DNA of 64,000 nt from CAWEBF01 sp963807235 (GTDB taxonomy: Bacteria; Acidobacteriota; Vicinamibacteria; Vicinamibacterales; UBA2999): assembly GCA_963807235.1 (NCBI GenBank), contig CAWEBF010000022.1:116146-180145 (forward strand), written 5' to 3'. The notes below the pieces were generated by a model. That model saw only the letters and a list, made by a program, of their open reading frames with translations, was not told where the DNA came from and did not search any database. Made by a program: the position numbers and the translations under genes. Shown one piece after another: positions 37,584-46,993 of this stretch (positions within the stretch are counted from its first letter, which is position 1; each line of letters opens with the position of its first letter).

Positions 37584-38624
37584 CTAATGGGCCGTCTTCA
37601 AGTGCTCGCGCAGTAAATCCCGGCCAAAGTCTCCAGCGAAGTCCCGCCACACGGCGTGCACGTGGTTGCCGTTGCCCTGGGTGTTGTCGAACTCGATCAG
37701 GATCGTGGGCCCCTGGACGCGGTAGTAGTGCTTCTGCCCTCGTTCCAGCGGACCTGCCCACGCAAACGCCAGCCGATCCAGGCCGGCGGTCCGAATCTTC
37801 GCCATCCGGTCGGCGGCAATGTCGTCGGCCATCAGGCCGGCGTAGGCGTCGAGCACCTTCATCAACAGATCGCGCTGCGCCGGCGTCATCGCGGCGTAAG
37901 ACAGGCCCGTTGGTGAGAGCGGCGTGATGTCCAGCTTGTTCTCGGTCAGGATGTCGTTCGGTGCCGTCGCCGACAACACCGCGGTCCCGCGCTGCGCCGC
38001 GTCCAGGGCGGTGACCAGGGCGCGGCCGGTGTCCTCGAGCTGGGCAAGGATGCGCGTGCCCTTCTGCGGGCCGTCCTTGACCTCGGCGGGATTGGTACCG
38101 CTGAACGACGGCGTGCTGGCCACCACCTTGCCGTCGATGACGGTGTAGTGCAGCGACACGTGATGCCCTTCCACCCGCCAGCCCCAGGTGCCTTTGTCGG
38201 CGGGTGTGCCGAACACCGAGAACCGGTAGAGTTCCGGATCCCGCGCCTGTGCCCGGCCCTGTTCGATCTCGCGCAGCACGGCCTCCAGCTGGATGATGGC
38301 GGTGTAGGTCTGGTAGCCGCGCGCACTGAGCCCGGTCTTCAGAACGTCGTAGGCAGCGGTACGCTGCGCCTCGGTCATGTCCTTGATCAGCAGACCGTTG
38401 CGCGGAAAATTCTCAGTGGGGATGAAGTGCCAGCGCAGCCGTTCCGGGGCCTCGAAGGCGAACGTGGCGCGCTGCCGCTGCTCAGGGGTCAGCGACGACA
38501 GGAACTTGCTGGCGGCAGTCTGCATCGACGATGCCGACCGCTGCGCCTGAATCACGACGCCCGCGGCCCCAACGGCCAGAAGTGCGACCGCAACAACGAT
38601 TCTCCGAGACATTCGTTCCATCAT
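37584..38624 (-). CDS. Secreted DUF3500-family protein
   Basis: 346 residues with signal sequence (VVAVALLAVGAAGVVIQAQ). Family marks: LTPEQRQRATFAFEAPERLR, WHFIPTENFPRNGLLIKDM, YRFSVFGTPADKGTWGWRVE, GHHVSLHYTVIDGK, and HYYRVQGPTILIEFDNTQGN with NHVHAVWRDFAGDFG. Several conserved His and Asp residues suggest a metal-dependent or hydrolytic role, but no activity is established for the family as far as I know. Confidence 0.88.
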   Translation of the reverse strand: MMERMSRRIVVAVALLAVGAAGVVIQAQRSASSMQTAASKFLSSLTPEQRQRATFAFEAPERLRWHFIPTENFPRNGLLIKDMTEAQRTAAYDVLKTGLSARGYQTYTAIIQLEAVLREIEQGRAQARDPELYRFSVFGTPADKGTWGWRVEGHHVSLHYTVIDGKVVASTPSFSGTNPAEVKDGPQKGTRILAQLEDTGRALVTALDAAQRGTAVLSATAPNDILTENKLDITPLSPTGLSYAAMTPAQRDLLMKVLDAYAGLMADDIAADRMAKIRTAGLDRLAFAWAGPLERGQKHYYRVQGPTILIEFDNTQGNGNHVHAVWRDFAGDFGRDLLREHLKTAH

Positions 38625-38639
38625 TCCGCGCCTCCCGCC

Positions 38640-38978
38640 TTACAGCTTGATGAGATCAGCGAGCGTCCACCCTATGGCTGGTGTCTTTCCGCCTGTTGCC
38701 TTTGCCCGTACGGTGTAAACAACCTGGCCCTCCAACGAACCCAGCGTTTTCGTGAGCGTGATGGCATATATGCCTGGCATGCTCGTGGTTCCTTGCGGCA
38801 CAACAGACGAGATTTGCAGCGCCGACATTCCTCTCCATACATTGAAATTCTTCTTGGCGAGTCCTGTTACCGGATCACCACCCGCGTCTGTCACCTGGAC
38901 AAAAATGAATATCCTGGAAATCCCGTCGCTCGGATTGAAGGTACATGAAACCTTTGCCAACAGATTGAGAATTGCCAT
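38640..38978 (-). CDS. Small hypothetical protein, low-GC gene
   Basis: 112 residues, no signal peptide. The pattern VQVTDAGGDPVTGLAKKNFN then GIYAITLTKTLG is that of an Ig-like or carboxypeptidase-regulatory-like beta-sandwich, but I do not recognise the family. Its G+C is near 50 percent, clearly below its neighbours, and it has codons such as AAA, TTT and ATA that are rare elsewhere here, so recent acquisition is likely. It lies alone between DUF3500 and a membrane protein, both on the same strand. Confidence 0.55.
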   Translation of the reverse strand: MAILNLLAKVSCTFNPSDGISRIFIFVQVTDAGGDPVTGLAKKNFNVWRGMSALQISSVVPQGTTSMPGIYAITLTKTLGSLEGQVVYTVRAKATGGKTPAIGWTLADLIKL

Positions 38979-39043
38979 GGCGTATTAGCCTTTTACCTTT
39001 AGCCTTTTGCCTTCAGGGCTGTGAGCCCCACGAGCAGCCTGCC

Positions 39044-39595
39044 CTACGGCCACAACCAACCAAACGCACCCCCCGTCGCCAGGGCGAACAGCAGTCCGTC
39101 GAACGTAGCCTTCGCGGCCGTGGTCGCGCTCCGCCCGTACCAGATCACGCTCGGCCACAGCGCCAGCACATGCCCCGCGAACGCGACGGTACTGGTCACG
39201 CGAAATACCGGCCGGTACTCCGCTCCGGCCCCCAAGGTCAGGCCCGCGACGTAGCCGGCGAACACGCTGACAATCACCGCGTAGAGAAACCACAGGGCCA
39301 GGTTGCGTCCCATGGGCATGCCGCCAGGGGGCATGACGGTCAGCATCACCATCTGATAGCGCTTGGCCTTGGCCGCGAATTCGGCCGTGTCGGCCGAGGA
39401 TCCGGGCCTTGGCAGCGCGTAATCGCCGGGCGTGAGGTTCAGGCGTTTCACTGCCTCGAGCGCCTCGTCTTCGGCAGGCACTTTGCCGAAGTCGCTGTGA
39501 TGGTAGCCCAGCAGCATGTGGATGAGAGAACTGACGAAGAAGACCAGGACCGCTGAAACGAGAATGGGAGCCCACAGCGTCGCCACCGAGACCAT
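39044..39595 (-). CDS. Hypothetical integral membrane protein
   Basis: 183 residues with about four hydrophobic segments: WAPILVSAVLVFFVSSLIHM, LALWFLYAVIVSVFAGYVAG, STVAFAGHVLALWPSVIWYG and ATFDGLLFALATGGAFGWLW. A soluble loop of 60 residues links the first two. AGGAGG lies 8 bp before the ATG at 39595, which decides the start over a GTG at 39604. No function recognised. Confidence 0.7.
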   Translation of the reverse strand: MVSVATLWAPILVSAVLVFFVSSLIHMLLGYHHSDFGKVPAEDEALEAVKRLNLTPGDYALPRPGSSADTAEFAAKAKRYQMVMLTVMPPGGMPMGRNLALWFLYAVIVSVFAGYVAGLTLGAGAEYRPVFRVTSTVAFAGHVLALWPSVIWYGRSATTAAKATFDGLLFALATGGAFGWLWP

Positions 39596-39661
39596 CGAGG
39601 CCACCTCCTCTCACTCCGCGAGTGAGGCGGATGCTAGCACGCTCGGCGTCGGGGGACTCCG

Positions 39662-39669
39662 TATAAGAT
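39662..39669 (+). promoter_or_regulatory. -10 region of the TPP enzyme-cytochrome operon
   Basis: TATAAGAT lies 20 bp upstream of the ATG at 39690, with AGGAGG between them at 39681-39686. No convincing -35. On the opposite strand TAGCAT (39631-39636) could serve the divergent membrane-protein gene. Confidence 0.45.
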
Positions 39670-39689
39670 TGGGGCCGGCAAGGAGGCGT

Positions 39690-41631
39690 ATGAGCAACCC
39701 CACTTCACCGGGACGCCGGGAATTCTTCAAGAATGCCGCGCTGGGCACGGCCGGCCTCGTGGGCGCCGCGGGCGCCACGGAGTCCGCGGACGCCGCACCT
39801 GTGGCCGCGAGCACTCCAGCCGCGCCGTCGGTGCTGATGCCGACCGAAGCCCAGGAGTACGGCGCGCTCGGGCGACCCACGACGGCGCAGACCCAGGGGC
39901 CCGCCGCCGCGGTACAAGGGACCTCTGTCGGGCCCACGCCGGCCTCAGATTTCATGGTGGACGTGCTGAAGAAGATCGGCTTCGACTACGCCGCCATCAA
40001 CCCCGGCTCGACCTTCCAGGGCCTCCACGAATCGTTCATCAACTACGGGCAGAACACCGCGCCCGAGCTCCTGACCTGCCTGCACGAGGAAGCGGCGGCG
40101 GCCATGGCGCACGGCTACGCGAAGGCAGCCGGCAAGCCGATGCTGACGATGTTCCACGGCACCGTGGGGCTGCTCCACTCGTCGATGGCGCTCTTCCAGG
40201 CATGGGCGGACCGCGTGCCGGTGTTCGTGATCGTGGGCCACCACCGCAACCCCTCCGGCGTCATCAACCGCCCGCACAGCGCGCAGGACATGGGCGGGAT
40301 CGTGCGCGACTTCGTGAAGTTCGACGACGAGGCCACCACGCTCGACCGCTTCGCCGAAGCCGCGATGCGCGCGTATCGGATCGCGATGACGCCGCCGATG
40401 GGCCCGGTGCTGCTCACGGTGGGCGCGGAACTGCAGGAGTCGCTGGTCACCAACCGGGCGTCCTTGCGGATCCCCGAGCTGGTGCATGGCATCGCCGCCC
40501 CAGGGCGAGGCTGGCGCCGTGCGTGAAGCGGCGAAGCTGCTGGTGGGCGCCGAGTTCCCGCTCATTCAGATCGCCGAAGATGGGCCGGACGCCTCGCGCG
40601 TGGGATCTGCTGATCGAGCTGGCCGAAACACTGCAGGCGCCCGTGGACGTGATGGGCTACTCCTCGTGGCAGAAGTTTCCATCGTGGCATCCGCTGTACG
40701 GTACCGGCGGCCGCGGCTACACGCCCGACGTCACGCTGGGACTCGAGGTCACGCGACATGTCGGCGCAGGCGCGCACCGCGCGCGCCAACGGCAAGAAGA
40801 CCATCAGCATTTCGGCCGAGCACCTGTTCCAGCACAGCAACATCCACGACTACGGCCGCTACGCGGACGTGGACCTGGCGATCGGCGGGGACGGCGAAGC
40901 CACGCTGCCGAGCCTCATCGAAGAGATCAAGAAGCTCATCACGCCGGAGCGCAAGGCCGCGATGGCCGCCCGAGGCCAGCGTATGGGGGCGGCGCACAAG
41001 CAGGCGCATGTCGCGGCGATCCAGGACGCTCGCCACGGCTGGGACGCCAGCCCCGTCAGCGTGCCGCGGATGATTGCGGAGCTGGGCGAGCAGGTGAAGA
41101 ACGACGACTGGGCCATCGTGTCCGGCCACCAGTTCACGGGCGACTGGCAGCGCCGGCTGATGAACCACGACAAGCCGTATCGCTACAACGGCGACTGCGG
41201 CGGCTTCGGCATCGGTTACGACACACCGGCGTCGGTCGGGCGCCGCGCTGGCGCACAAGAAAGCGGGCCGCTTGTCGGTCGCCGTCGTCGGCGATGGCGA
41301 CCTGAACTTCAGTCCCGGCGTTCTGTGGACGGCGGCGCACCACAAGATTCCGTTGCTGCTCGTGGTGCACAACAACCGCGCCTACCACGCCGAGGTGATG
41401 ATCATCCAGCGGATGGCCGGGCAGCGCGGCCGCGGCTCGAGCCAGTCGCACATCGGCAACGTGTTCACCGACCCGAGCATCAACTACGCATCGCTGGCCA
41501 AGTCCTACGGCATGTACAGCGAAGGCCCTGTCGAGCACCCGCGGGATCTCGCCGGGGCGTTCCAGCGCGCCCTGGCCAAAGTGCGCGCCGGCGAGCCGGC
41601 GCTCGTGGACGTGATCTCGCAGCCACGGTGA
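39690..41631 (+). CDS. Tat-exported thiamine-pyrophosphate enzyme, four frameshifts
   Basis: Acetolactate-synthase-like TPP enzyme, about 646 residues after repair. The N-terminus SPGRREFFKNAALGTAGLVG is a Tat signal. The PYR domain has CLHEEAAAAMAHGYAKAAG with the catalytic Glu, and the C-terminal PP domain has VVGDGDLNFSPGVLWTAAH followed by VVHNNRAYHAE, the GDG-to-NN cofactor motif. The frame slips by one base near 40500, 40578, 40757 and 41242; all can be fixed by dropping one base (for example GGG to GG). The substrate is a 2-oxo acid of unknown identity. It is followed 5 bp on by a periplasmic cytochrome c, suggesting an oxidative reaction. Confidence 0.85.
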
Positions 41632-41636
41632 CGGTC

Positions 41637-42056
41637 ATGACGCGCCCGATTCGTCTCCTCGCGCTCGCCGCAATCACCGCCAGCCTGCTGCTCGGCGTCG
41701 CCGCCGCGAGCCTCGCACAGCAGGCGCCGGCCGCAACGGCGCCGCTGGCGCCGCCAACCGGCGACGCGGTCCGCGGGAAGGTGGTGTTCGAGCAGACGCT
41801 CCGCTGCTACGCATGCCACGGCTTCGACGCGCAGACCGGCTCACCGCGCCTCGTGCCGATGGCGCGCACGCAGGAAGTGTTTCTCGCGTACGTCAGGAAA
41901 CCCGCGACGGTTGGCATGCCGTCATTCAGGGACGCTGCCGAGCGCGACCTGCTGGACGTGTACGCCTACATTCGCTCGATCCCCCCAGCCGCGCCCGCTG
42001 CCGACAGCCTCCCCCTGCTGAAGTCGATCATCGATCGCCGAACCGCGGCCAAGTAG
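41637..42056 (+). CDS. Periplasmic c-type cytochrome
   Basis: 139 residues: signal peptide (LLALAAITASLLLGVAAASL), one haem site CYACHG, and a plausible axial Met in the loop TVGMPSFRDAAERDLLD. Class I, single haem. ATG at 41637 is used; an in-frame GTG overlaps the TPP-enzyme stop at 41628. The tight coupling suggests it takes electrons from the exported TPP enzyme. Confidence 0.88.
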   Translation: MTRPIRLLALAAITASLLLGVAAASLAQQAPAATAPLAPPTGDAVRGKVVFEQTLRCYACHGFDAQTGSPRLVPMARTQEVFLAYVRKPATVGMPSFRDAAERDLLDVYAYIRSIPPAAPAADSLPLLKSIIDRRTAAK

Positions 42057-42078
42057 CCCGATCGGCCCGCAGGAATCA

Positions 42079-42813
42079 ATGTCCAGATCTGTCTGGCTCG
42101 CGGTGTTGATCTGGGCTCTGGCCGCCCCCGCGGCGCTGGCCCAGCAGCCGCCGGCCGAACCGCCGATCTGGGCCGGTACCTTCGGCGCCGGCCTGGCCTT
42201 GACGAACGGCAACGCCGACACCACCAGCTTCAATCTGGCGTTCAAACTCACCCACGACCCGCGCAATCCGCACCTCGTGACAGCCGACGCGCTCTACCTG
42301 CACAGCACGAACGAGGGCGACACAACCGTGAGCCGGACGGCGTTCAACGTGCGCGACGAGTACGCCTGGACGGAACGCACGTCGTTCTTCGGCCAGTTCC
42401 GCTACCTGCGCGACACGCCCAAGGCCATCGAGTATCTGATTTCGCCCACCGCGGGCGTGGCCTACAAGCTGGTCAACCTCGAGGCGACCAAGTTCACCAT
42501 CGACGCCGGCGGCGGCGTGGTGTGGGAGGGAAATACCGAGCTGGACGGCACAACGAGCGGCGCATTGACGCTCGGCGAGAGCTTTCTGCACAAGTTCACC
42601 GACACGGCCGCATTCACGCACTCGGCCACCGGACTCTGGAAGACCAGCGACTTCGGCGATTCGCTCTACACGATCGCCGCGGGCCTGGCCGCAACCATCA
42701 CGCAACGCACGCAGCTCAAGGTGGAGCTGTTGGAGCTGTACAAGAGCCAGCCGCCGGCAGGCATCGAGAAAGGCGACCTGTCCCTTCTCACGAGCCTCGT
42801 ATATACGTTTTAG
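42079..42813 (+). CDS. DUF481-family outer-membrane beta-barrel protein
   Basis: 244 residues. Signal peptide (WLAVLIWALAAPAALAQQ), then amphipathic strands typical of DUF481/YdiY-like barrels: GTFGAGLALTNGNADTTSFN, AWTERTSFFGQFRYLRD and a terminal LLTSLVYTF ending in aromatic Phe, the outer-membrane insertion signal. 22 bp after the cytochrome gene. Confidence 0.87.
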   Translation: MSRSVWLAVLIWALAAPAALAQQPPAEPPIWAGTFGAGLALTNGNADTTSFNLAFKLTHDPRNPHLVTADALYLHSTNEGDTTVSRTAFNVRDEYAWTERTSFFGQFRYLRDTPKAIEYLISPTAGVAYKLVNLEATKFTIDAGGGVVWEGNTELDGTTSGALTLGESFLHKFTDTAAFTHSATGLWKTSDFGDSLYTIAAGLAATITQRTQLKVELLELYKSQPPAGIEKGDLSLLTSLVYTF

Positions 42814-42866
42814 CGGGTCGCGGCAAGCCGCGCCCCCTATAGTTCTAGCCATTCAAGGAGCGACAC

Positions 42867-43295
42867 ATGCTGAAAGAGTTCAGGGAGTTCGCCATGAAGG
42901 GGAACGTCCTCGACATGGCTGTTGGCATCATCATCGGCGCGGCGTTCGGGACCATCGTCAGTTCGCTCGTGGCCGATTTGTTGATGCCGCCAATCGGCCT
43001 CGCTCTGGGCGGAATGAATTTCGCCGACCTGTTCGTAACGCTGAAGGACGGCGCCAAGGCTGCTGGCCCGTACGCGTCGCTGGCAGAGGCCAAGGCGGCT
43101 GGTGCCGTCACATTGAATTACGGCGTGTTCGTGAATGCCGTCGTCAGCTTCCTGATCGTCGCGTTCTCGGTGTTTCTCCTGGTGAAGGGCGTCAACAGCA
43201 TGCGGCGGGATGAAGGGGCCGCACCGCCCCCTGGGCCGACGCCCGACCAGGCGCTGCTCGGCGAGATTCGCGATCTGCTGAAGTCGCGATCGTAG
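42867..43295 (+). CDS. mscL: Large-conductance mechanosensitive channel
   Basis: 142 residues; MscL pentamer opens under membrane tension. MLKEFREFAMKGNVLDMAVG and IIIGAAFGTIVSSLVADLLM form the N-terminal amphipathic helix and TM1; GVFVNAVVSFLIVAFSVFLL is TM2; the C-terminal helix ends LLGEIRDLLKSR. AAGGAG lies 8 bp before the ATG. Confidence 0.97.
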   Translation: MLKEFREFAMKGNVLDMAVGIIIGAAFGTIVSSLVADLLMPPIGLALGGMNFADLFVTLKDGAKAAGPYASLAEAKAAGAVTLNYGVFVNAVVSFLIVAFSVFLLVKGVNSMRRDEGAAPPPGPTPDQALLGEIRDLLKSRS

Positions 43296-43302
43296 GACGC
43301 CA

Positions 43303-43330
43303 CTAACTACGAACCACGAACCACGAACTA
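43303..43330. repeat. Short CGAACCA heptad repeat
   Basis: ACTACGAACCACGAACCACGA shows three overlapping 7-bp units (ACGAACC). It lies between the convergent mscL and the next gene, a reduced member of the GTAGTTC/GTTAGTC family in the opposite orientation. Confidence 0.55.
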
Positions 43331-44269
43331 GTTCGGCCGCTCCGCGGCTCGGGCGGCCTTGAGAATGTTCGCCATCCCGTAGTTGTGCTCGTGACACTCG
43401 AACGGCATCACGGGATGCCGATCGCGTGTCAGCGGCATGGCAATCGTCCAGGGGCGCGTCCAGGTCGCCGGGTCGTCGATCGTAGCCGTCCACTCGATCC
43501 GGTCGGCGGCGACCCGCTTGAACCGCTCGGTCACCTTGAGGCTGTCGCCCCGCGCGCCACGATAAGCCGCCGCGTCGGTGAAGTTGGTCGTCTCGACCAC
43601 CAGCACGTCGCCCTCCCACCGGCCCCGGGCGTCGCCCATGTGCGTGCGCAGGCGCGGCCCCACGTGCGGCCGGCCGTCGAGCGGGATGACCCGCGCTTCG
43701 TGGACGATCTCGTACGTGATGAGCACGTGGCCGGGTGATTGCACGATCTGGTACGTGTTGCCGTACATCACCGGAATCATCGAACCGGGCACGCCCCGCG
43801 TGATGCAGCGCTCCAGCAGGCCCAGATCCTGGGGGCCGTTGAACGGCCCGCCCAGGAAGCTGCTGCGCGCGGGGTTCGCCTTGAGCCGACGCTGCCCTTC
43901 TGGCGTCAGCGGCGGGATGGCGCCGTCCGGATCGACCACGAGCCACGGCTGCGCGCGCTTGGCCAGGTCCAGGTTCTCGAGCCACCAGTAGTCGGGCCCT
44001 CGAGGCCCCGGCGCCAGGCCGGCAACGGCTTGCTGCTCGGCCACCCGGCGCGCGTCCGCCAGGTCTTCGGGCGACAGGTCGTCCAGGCGGCGGCCCTTGA
44101 ACGCCGCGGGGCGCTCGAGCGGGGTTGCGTACTCGTTGGAATTGGTGAACACGCCCTGGAGGTCCGGGTCGCCCCACGGTGTCCGTCCGGTCGTCCACGC
44201 AGAGCGCTGCGCGCTCACGTCGGATGCCAGCAGCGCCGCCAGCAGCCCGCAGGCGACGACGCTCCGCAC
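43328..44269 (-). CDS. Secreted protein of unknown function, WEGxTL family
   Basis: 313 residues from a GTG at 44269 that overlaps the preceding stop (TAGTG); signal peptide (VVACGLLAALLASDVSAQ). Mature part: RTPWGDPDLQGVFTNSNEYA, IVQSPGHVLITYEIVHEARV, RGRWEGDVLVVETTNFTD, TIDDPATWTRPWTIAM and a C-terminal FECHEHNYGMANIL. Very close to the protein at 50881. Third gene of an operon with PQQ dehydrogenase and class II aldolase. Confidence 0.8.
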   Translation of the reverse strand: MRSVVACGLLAALLASDVSAQRSAWTTGRTPWGDPDLQGVFTNSNEYATPLERPAAFKGRRLDDLSPEDLADARRVAEQQAVAGLAPGPRGPDYWWLENLDLAKRAQPWLVVDPDGAIPPLTPEGQRRLKANPARSSFLGGPFNGPQDLGLLERCITRGVPGSMIPVMYGNTYQIVQSPGHVLITYEIVHEARVIPLDGRPHVGPRLRTHMGDARGRWEGDVLVVETTNFTDAAAYRGARGDSLKVTERFKRVAADRIEWTATIDDPATWTRPWTIAMPLTRDRHPVMPFECHEHNYGMANILKAARAAERPN

Positions 44270-45072
44270 TACTTGCCCACCTTCTTCCGCCACAGCTCCC
44301 ACGCGCGGGCGTACTCATTGGGATCGCCCATCCGCTTCTTCGCTTCTTCCGGCGACACGCCGCGGATGGTCCCGCCGAGCGACATCGCCTGCACTTGCGC
44401 GCGGGCGTTGACGTCCAGGTAGACGCTGCGCCCGACGACGTTCGGCAGCGAATCGGCCACGACCACCGCGCCGTGGCCGCGCATCAGCACGACCGCACGA
44501 TCGCGCAGCGTTTCGGCCAGCGCCTTCGCCAGCTTGCCGTCGCGCACCAGGAGATCGGTGACGCCGGCCGTCGAGGCAATGTCCCACACCGGCACGCCCG
44601 CGGCCACGAACGCGGCCATGTGATACATGGCGCGCAGCGGCACGGTGGAGGAGGCAAACGGGATGAGCGACGGCGTGTGGCAGTGCACCACGGCCCGCAC
44701 GTCGGCGCGGGCCCGGTAGGTCTCGCCGTGGATGAAGCGCTCGAGGTATCCGGTGCGGGTGGACGGCGTCACCGCGGTGCTGTCGAGGTCGTATTCGACG
44801 ATATCGGCGGTGGCCACGAGCGCAGGCGCCATCGACCGGGCCAGGAAGTACCGATTGGGCATAGTGGGATGGCGAACGCTCACATGGCCCATCGCGTCCA
44901 GCACGCCTTCGGCCGCCAGAATGTGATTGGCGGCCACCAGGTCCTCAACGATTTGGCCGGGGGTCGGCGAGCCGGCCGGCACCTGTGCGCGTGCGAGCCG
45001 CGCCGCCGCGAGCGACAGGCCCACTGCTCCGAGGATGAACCCCCGTCGGTCGACCGGTCCCGCGTACCGCAT
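44269..45072 (-). CDS. Tat-exported class II aldolase/adducin-family protein
   Basis: 267 residues. VDRRGFILGAVGLSLAAARL is a Tat-type signal. The domain is class II aldolase-like: zinc ligands in VRAVVHCHTPSLIPF and LMRGHGAVVVA, with GHVSVRHP near the N-terminus. Cytoplasmic relatives act on fuculose-, rhamnulose- or ribulose-phosphates; an exported form must act on an unphosphorylated substrate or have another role. It follows the PQQ dehydrogenase by 28 bp. Confidence 0.85.
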   Translation of the reverse strand: MRYAGPVDRRGFILGAVGLSLAAARLARAQVPAGSPTPGQIVEDLVAANHILAAEGVLDAMGHVSVRHPTMPNRYFLARSMAPALVATADIVEYDLDSTAVTPSTRTGYLERFIHGETYRARADVRAVVHCHTPSLIPFASSTVPLRAMYHMAAFVAAGVPVWDIASTAGVTDLLVRDGKLAKALAETLRDRAVVLMRGHGAVVVADSLPNVVGRSVYLDVNARAQVQAMSLGGTIRGVSPEEAKKRMGDPNEYARAWELWRKKVGK

Positions 45073-45100
45073 GCCTCCGTCCTCTCTGGCGAATCGTCTG

Positions 45101-46838
45101 CTACCGGGCTCCTGGCTGGTTCGGGAGCGCGAACACGTACAACGCGTTGTACCCCCGATTCGGCTTCAGCCCCGCCTGATCCGCAATGCCGGCGGTCAGC
45201 CCCCCGCTGCCCGTCATCACCGCGACGTACCTGCTTCCCGTTCACTGCGTAGGTGATGGTGCTGTTCTGGATGGGTCCGCCGAGAGTCTGTTCCCAGAGC
45301 ACCTTGCCCGACGCCGCGTCGAGCGCCCGGAACTTCTGGTCCACGTCGCCCCAGAACACCACGTCGCCGGCGGTGGTCAGGACCGCGCCATTACTGGGCG
45401 CGCGCCCCTTGTAGATGGGCGTCATCTGCCCGGTAGAGGCGTCGATCTTCATCAGCCCCGCCCACGTGTTGGGATCCGAGCCCGGTCGTGGAATTCCCAC
45501 GCGCCGTTCCGGCGGCTTCCGGTCGGGCCCGGCCGTGGTCATGTCCAGGCAGTTCTCGACGTACGGAACGTAGAGGGCGTTGAGCCCGGGATGGAACGCC
45601 GTTGGCCAGTAGCTCCGCGTATTCCAGTAGCAGATGACCTTGCGGTCCTGCGGGCCGGTGAACATGACGTCCTTGTTCAACTGGACGCGCCCGGTCTTGC
45701 CGTCGATGTTCGAGATCAGGAAGTTCGGGGTGTCGAAGGGGAACGGATTCGCCCAGAGAAACTGGCCGGTCAGCCGGTCGAGCGCCCAGACACCGCCGCC
45801 CTCGCCCACCACCAGCGCGATCTCGCGCATCTCGCCACGACGCACGTCGGGGTTGATCCACTTGACGAACTTCGGGTCGGGCCGCACCGCGGCCCGCGTC
45901 AGCGTGCGCTCGTGCGGGTAGTCTTCGTCCCAGTCGTCGCCGGGCAGGTGCTGGTAGTACCAGGCCAGCTTGCCAGTGTCGATGTGCAGCGCGATGGTCG
46001 AGTTGCTGTAGAGATCGGCCGGCGACTGCGCGGGGATCGCCGCGGAGTTGCCGCCATGGCGATCGGCGCGGGTGTTCGGCGTCGGGTTGGCCACGCCCCA
46101 GTAGACCAGCCGCCGCACGGGATCGTATCCGCCGGGAAGCCCCCAGGTGGACGCCGCGCGGGTCTCGTCGGGCGCACCGCCCCAGGTGTCGCCGCCCGGC
46201 TCGTTCGACCCCGCGGCCGTGTAGAAACGCCATAACTCCACCCCGGTTTTCGCGTCGTGCGCGGAGATGTAACAGTTCTCGCGGCGCGGGGCGCAGGTGC
46301 GGCCGGTCAGCACCTTGCCCTCGATGACGACCGACCCGGCGGTCATGCCGCCGGTGGTCTTGGTCTCCCACCGCACTTCGCCCGTCCGGGCATCCAGCGC
46401 CACGATGAAGCCGTCGGGGGAGGGGTAATAGACCATGTCCTCGTAGATGGCGAGGGTCTTGACGCGAGACGCGCCCGTGGGCCGGCGGTGCTCCCAGATG
46501 AGCGAGCCCGTTGTGGCGTCGAGGGCCTGCACGGCGGCCCCGGGCGTCATCAGGTAGATCACCCCCCGATACACAATCGGGATGCCCTCCACGGTGCCGG
46601 TGCCGAGCTCCTTCTTGAAGACCTCCTGCAGCCGTCCGGCGTTCTGGCGCGTGACTTGCCGGAGCGGACTGAATCGCTGCGCATCGTAGGTGCGGCTGTA
46701 CATCAACCAGTCGTCGGGGCTCGGCTTGACCAGCATCTCGCCGGTCACGGGGGCAAACGGCGGCCGCTGCGCGGTCACCACCGAGCCCACGAAGCCGAAT
46801 GTTGCAAGGAGAATTGTCAGTCGGAGGATCCGGCTCAT
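45101..46838 (-). CDS. PQQ-dependent alcohol/sugar dehydrogenase, one frameshift
   Basis: About 579 residues. Signal peptide (ILRLTILLATFGFVGSVVTA) and eight-bladed propeller repeats: WLMYSRTYDAQRFSPLRQV, VQALDATTGSLIWEHRRPTG, FIVALDARTGEVRWETKTTG, VWALDRLTGQFLWANPFPF, KFRALDAASGKVLWEQTLGG. The frame slips near 45222 (CAGGTACGTC for CAGTACGTC), after which YVAVMTGSGGLTAGIADQAG and YVFALPNQPGAR end the gene. No cytochrome c domain is fused. Substrate unknown. TAGCAT on this strand at 46847-46852 is a -10-like box 8 bp before the ATG. Confidence 0.87.
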
Positions 46839-46993
46839 CGCGGCGGATGCTACCATGCGCCGGCTTGCCTCGTCCCGGGATGGCCTGGTGATGCACAGTC
46901 CGGCCGGCACGCCATTGCAACACGTCTAAAGGATTGACCCCCGGCGCTCGACACGCAAATCCAAGCCCCCCGTTTCACGAATCGCAGGAGCTC

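Noticed and set aside
39690..41631. Reading the TPP locus as several small genes or a decayed pseudogene
   Set aside because: Each break is one base, the pieces are collinear with a single TPP enzyme and the cofactor residues are intact, which fits sequence errors.
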